DNA from: Nymphaea colorata
Lineage: Eukaryota > Streptophyta > Magnoliopsida > Nymphaeales > Nymphaeaceae
DNA: 64,000 nt
Assembly (NCBI RefSeq): GCF_008831285.2
Contig: NC_045146.1
Coordinates: 4,474,972-4,538,971, forward strand
Direction: 5' to 3'
Below are positions 59,489 through 64,000 of this stretch, one piece after another (position 1 is the stretch's first letter; each line of letters opens with the position of its first letter). A program made the translations under genes and the position numbers. The notes beneath the pieces were generated by a model. That model had not been told where the DNA came from. It saw nothing but the letters and a program-made list of their open reading frames with translations, and ran no database searches.

Positions 59489-60744
59489 TAAACCATTTGC
59501 GTTATAAATGAAAGATTTGCTTATGTGTTTGACTATATTCATATGTTTGCATTTTTATGTATTTTCTTACTTTATGAAATGAATGTTGTATGAGATTTAA
59601 TAACTTAGCCTTCGTTAAATTAACTTAAGGTCTAAGGGTTGAAAGTGTTCTGTTTCTCATTCCTTTGGGGACATATTTTCTGGTCTTATGAAGGAGTCAG
59701 AGTACATGGGATATAATAACTCTATTTGAACATTTAGTGGCAACTAGTATTAGGATGGGAATAATCTCTAGATATTAGATCTTGAAATCCAAATAATCAA
59801 AATTTGATGAACTTTATTTTTTTGAAGCTACATGCATTCTAATTTGACTTTTACCAAAAGTTTTATATTCATTTAGTTTGATTTGTTGTCTATGAAAATG
59901 CCCAAGTGAATTTACTTTCCCCTTCAAAAATGGAAGCAAAAAAGTTTGGGGTCATTACACTATATATGAAAAAGGAATAAACAAGTTGTATTTGGAATAG
60001 AATTGACCAATTATATAACAATATGACTTGATTGATGCAATAAACATGTTAGTAGGACAGCCACTCATGGGTTGATTACTAGACCTAACTTAAATCCATT
60101 TTTGGCTCATTGCATGAATCAGTGATAATAACAAAAATTTAATGAGATCAATAGACTTTTCAAATGTATCTTCTTCCTCTACTATTTTTTTTTGATGAGG
60201 AGAAAGAGGGGGAATGTTGGAATTATATTCTTGGCCTAATAAAACCACTCAATTCTATTTTCCACATGTTTAGCTTATCAAATCCAATTATTTTGCAACT
60301 ATATGTGGGCAGTGAATTTAATATGGATTACACTATAGTCGAATTTCATTTCACACAAAAACTCTACACTGTATCATAGTTTGATTATTTGATTAGATTT
60401 TAGTTTGACTATTAATGATTCTGCCATCCAATGGGTACACGAAAGTGATGAAGTTGTTAACTCTACACTATATCAGAGTTCGATTATTTGATTAGATTTA
60501 ACTTTAACTATTAATGAATCTGACTATTTGGATTCAATTTTTATGATAATTGTGGACCAAAAAATTTAATTTTACATTTTACAACTATGGTATTGACTGT
60601 GAACCATAACTGCCTAGCAGTATCTACACCAAGTATAATTTAATCTCCAAAGCTAACGGCTGTATTTTGTATTAATTGAATCTGTGTCACAGCTTCACAT
60701 AGCTTGTTCTTGTAGTGATCTAAAGATAATTGATGAGTGGATTT
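59489..60744. other. Spacer without a recognised gene
   Basis: AT-rich DNA. A segment of about 63 bases starting CTCTACACTGTATCATAGTT at about 60,362 recurs at 60,461, 99 bases later, with several substitutions. TTCTTGTAGTG at 60,707-60,717 resembles the terminal bases of a plant CACTA transposon, but no partner end was found. Confidence 0.5.
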
Positions 60745-61082
60745 TGTAACATAAGTTTACTGAAAAGGCAGTTTTAGGTTTGGAAAGTAAATTGAGCTGT
60801 GTAGATAGAAAAAATGTCTGCAAGAAAATAAGCTTTTGGTCTACACAAGAAAAACAAAACTATGCATAAGGAAGAGGACACAACTTTGCATAAAACAAAG
60901 CCCAAATGCGGACTATATATGTTGCTGATACAATGAATCATTTAGTACAATAAGAAACAAAAATTTCTTAGAAAACTGGGACAACACTCTTCTCTAGAAG
61001 CTTTTACACTCCTTTACATGATAAAGGAAGCAACTTAGAGTTAACTTTGTATATAGTATAACTGCTTTCTCAATTAACTTCA
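60745..61082 (-). repeat. 3' LTR of the copia element
   Basis: On the minus strand it begins TGAAGTTAATTGAGAAAGC and ends CTTATGTTACA, TG...CA. It aligns in the same orientation with 63,543-63,833. Confidence 0.65.
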
Positions 61083-61159
61083 AATAGAGTATCTAGACTA
61101 TTGATACTTACTTTTCACTTCAGAAATAATAATTATTCTTCAAATAAAGATATAGTTGA

Positions 61160-63540
61160 TTTTGTTGAACTTGTTGGGTGATGGTGGGTTCAATATTGCT
61201 TTGAGTTTGAGTTTGGATGCCAATGGCATCAGTATTGGCTGATTTGGAGCATGGTGGCCAGTGATGACTTCAAAAAGATTAGTACTTTCTTCACAAGAAT
61301 TTCATTTTCAAAGATATCGCATCGGCAAAATAGAAGAGATTGTATTAGTTGGCATTGTTTGAAGAAAAAAACAGATTTGTTGACAACAATGTTCTACATA
61401 TGTAAAGCTTATTTGTTTCAAGGTCTAGGACTTTGTATCCTTTTTTGACAAAAAAAGATACCCCAAGAACACACACCTATGAGCTCTGTGGTGAAATTTA
61501 GGGCTGGGTCTTAAATTTGCACAATAACAAAAGCATACGAATTCCCTTAAATGATTGTAGCTTGGGTTTGTGTGAAACACCAACTTTATGGTGTCTTGTA
61601 ATGTAAAACTTTGTTTGATGTTTTATAAATAGGCTGTTATCATTACAAATTCATCTCAAAATTTTATAAGTGGTCCAAATTGACTTTTCAAGGCCTCAAC
61701 TACATCCAACTGTGACAGTGTTTTCTCTCAACAACACTGATGAGTATAAACACACGAATGCTTATGAAATATTTTTTGTGACATAAAAAATTCTTTATTC
61801 TTGTACCTCATTAAGTACATTTGCGATGCTCTTGTATAATCGTCAACAATAGACAACAAATAATGGGCACTAGAAAATGAGGTCTGTGAGTCCTTATGTC
61901 ACATTCAAAAGGTTCAAAAGCATTAGCTGTATTGTTTTGCCACTTTGCAAATATCACGGAAAATATTTGACAGTTTTATAGCTGAGTCATTAAATATTTG
62001 ACAGTTTTATAGCTGAGTCATACTCTATGAACAAGGAATTCTTGAATGAAGAAGGATGCCCTAATCTCATGTGCAACACATCTGGTGATTCTAAGCTGGT
62101 ATGCAATGCAATGGATTCAGCCACAAGAGTGAAGATTTTGAAGTCAAACAAGCCATTCTTCTGTTCACATAGTCCAATCATCATCCTAGAGTTCAAGACC
62201 TAAAGCCAACAACCATGTGAACAAAAGATCAAGGAACAAGCATTCTATTGAATGAGTCTACTTACCCCCAACAAATTGAAGAAGACAAATGGACATCGCT
62301 GGAGTGAGTAGCAACAATGATTTTATTGTTTGGTAAACTGATTGGAAACAAAGCATTCAGTTTGCTTTGAGCATGCCATTTAGGGAAGAATATAAGGGGT
62401 AGCTAGCACCATTGTCTTTAAGCCAACAGTTTGATTTTAAGAGAGACATATCTGCAAAATTGGTTTGAGAGAGAGTGCAGCCTTTGAGCAATTGTTTAAG
62501 TTGAAGGTAGTCATCCTAAGTAACCACAGAAAAAGGATTCTTGCTAGCATCATTTGCATGTGCAGTAGAAATTGTAGCATTGTGGTTGAATTTCTCACTT
62601 TCGGTCATACCTCCAAAAGTACCTTTGTCAGACTTTGTTTTAGCTCATTTGAAATTAGATCATGACCATTTAACTTGAAACTACGTTCCTTAGATTGAAT
62701 AAAAATTCAGCCGCAGTTACAATAGAACTGGGGTTTCTTTCCACTAGAAGTAGGCTTGTTGGAACAATGACTTTGACTGGTGGTCGTTAAACCCACATTA
62801 TCAATATTGGTGGCTGAATTCTGACTTCTCTTTGCTTCTCTTCTTGCAAAACTAGTGAATGGACATTAGTGACAGAAGGCTATGCATCAATCAAGAGAAT
62901 CTAATCTTGTATAGCATTGTAACACTCGTTCAGCCCCATCAGGAACTGAATCACATAATCCTCTTGTTGTTTATCAACTATTTCTTTCAAGGAGAGGCAT
63001 GAGAACTCAAGAAATGTGTTCATCCCACAATGCTTTTAGCCTTGTATAGTATGCAGCCATAGATAAGGTACCTTGTGATAAACGACTGATTGCAGGCTTT
63101 ATTTGATATTTACAAGGTGCAGTGCTTTGGGTAGAACATTCATTTAGGTCATTCCAGACTTCACATGCCCTTGTGGCATGTACAATGTTTGGTATAAGCA
63201 ACTTGGAAATAGAGTTTAATAACCAGGAGAGGACTATATATGTGGTTGCGTAGTCTACAGACATTGTACTTAGTAGAGGAAATCTCGGTTGAGGAATTCT
63301 GCCTTCAATAAAACCGATTTTATTTTTGCATGATATGGCTGTCAACATCGCTCTTCTCCATCATGTAGTTTTCACCTGTTGGGTTTCAGAAACCAAGACA
63401 ACCCCAGGGCTATCAAAGTGACGCATGAAGCATATATTTGAAAAGTCTACAATGTTGAAAAATCTGATGGCCATTTCGATGACCCAGTGTTGGTATTGTT
63501 GGCATTGTTTGGCTGCTCAGTGTCACCATGACTCTAATAC
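61160..63540 (-). pseudogene. Copia gag and integrase remnants
   Basis: Gag is best preserved at 63,348-63,007: AISCKNKIGFIEGRIPQP, SWLLNSISK, ACEVWNDL and ISRLSQGTLSMAAYYTRLKA followed by LWDEH, then FLMGLNECYNAIQDQILL in another frame near 62,950. The open segment 62,196-61,990 carries VLHMRLGHPSS, the GAG-pre-integrase motif (usual form LWHxRLGHPS). Integrase pieces follow in broken frames: IVDDYTRASQMYLM near 61,840 and FHHRAHRCVFLGY near 61,470. No RT or RNase H is found before the LTR. The many stops show a dead copy. Confidence 0.8.
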
Positions 63541-63542
63541 CA

Positions 63543-63833
63543 CGTAAACAAGGCTACTAAAAAGGCAGGTTTAGGTCTGCAAAGTAAACAGAGTTGTGCA
63601 GATGGGCAAAAAGACTGCAAAAAAAAACAAAGCCCAATGCAGATTTTGAGCTTTCTTCCTTCGATGTATATTTGTTGTTGACACAAAGAGTCATTTAATG
63701 CAACAATAAACAAAAGTTTGTTACAAAGCTGGGACCACAGTCTTCTCTAGAAGTTGCTACACTCATTTGCATGAAAAAGGAGATAACTTAACATCTACTT
63801 TATGTATATTAGAACTGCTTTCTCAACTTAATG
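63543..63833 (-). repeat. 5' LTR of the copia element
   Basis: It ends on the minus strand with CTTGTTTACG immediately before the primer-binding site; the final CA has become CG. The start near 63,833 is set by where similarity to the other LTR stops. Confidence 0.6.
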
Positions 63834-64000
63834 ATTCTGAAAGAGCTCTACTTGTTTTACAATCTCAAACTCATAAAAGTTTGATTACTATTTAAAATTT
63901 ATGTGGAGGCACAACAAATCCTCAGGCAATATTGTAGGCTCATCACCAGCTAGGTGCATTTTATTTTGCTATGGTACGATTGCTTCTCTACACAAAACTA
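63834..64000. other. Right edge, no feature seen
   Basis: The last 167 bases show no recognisable element or gene. Confidence 0.5.

Larger units (their letters stand above)
60745..63833 (-). mobile_element. Internally deleted Ty1/copia retrotransposon
   Basis: The order on the minus strand is 5' LTR (about 63,833 to 63,543), a tRNA-Met primer-binding site TGGTATTAGAGTCATGG starting at 63,542, gag, a GAG-pre-integrase segment, integrase pieces, and then directly the 3' LTR (61,082 to 60,745). The LTRs share AGAAAGCAGTT, AGAGAAGA.TGT, TTGGGCTTTGTTTT and CTTTT.AGTA. They differ at many positions, so the insertion is old. Reverse transcriptase and RNase H are absent between integrase and the 3' LTR. 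Confidence 0.8.

Noticed and set aside
59953-60717. CACTA transposon from CACTATATATG to TTCTTGTAGTG
   Set aside because: The left end does not match the CACTACAAGAA terminus and there is no matching 3-base target duplication.
1-64000. CRISPR arrays, operons, phage or other prokaryotic systems
   Set aside because: The window is plant nuclear DNA with spliced genes. The repeats seen are microsatellites, LTRs and tandem duplications with no spacer structure.

Overview
The window is nuclear DNA of a seed plant, most likely a flowering plant. Protein genes are split by GT-AG introns, the DNA is AT-rich with many (TA)n, (GA)n and (CA)n microsatellites, and about two thirds of the length is decayed plant transposable elements. 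I cannot name the species. Nothing prokaryotic is present.

Only two host genes can be supported, both in the left third. At 4,443-14,566 (+) lies a seven-exon gene for a 476-residue membrane-anchored NHL-repeat protein. Its last intron is 4.9 kb and holds repeats, microsatellites and a block that reads like organellar DNA. At 17,714-21,693 (-) lies a six-exon gene for the K/HDEL receptor ERD2 (215 residues), which returns escaped ER proteins from the Golgi. The two genes converge on a 3.1-kb spacer.

From about 22 kb to the right edge I find no intact host gene. The region 22-32 kb holds fragments of Ty1/copia elements: a minus-strand RNase H piece and a plus-strand gag-protease-RT remnant. 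It also holds two tandem duplications. The region 32.3-58.4 kb reads as one very large decayed Ty3/gypsy element of the Tat group on the minus strand. Two related multi-kilobase LTRs flank a 10-kb interior with gag-like sequence, a reverse transcriptase lacking its palm, the usual RNase H, a second 'archaeal-type' RNase H, an integrase, and a tandem repeat array between pol and the 3' LTR. Two later insertions sit inside it: an oppositely oriented LTR within the 5' LTR, and a 2.2-kb inverted-repeat DNA transposon with a perfect 5-bp target duplication that splits the tandem array.

To the right come a miniature LTR retrotransposon (TRIM, about 59.0-59.5 kb) and a 3.1-kb internally deleted copia element (60.7-63.8 kb, minus strand).

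I see no unknown multi-gene system. The most informative signals are the nested history of the Tat element, its array split by a transposon, the TRIM, and the possible organellar insert in the NHL gene.
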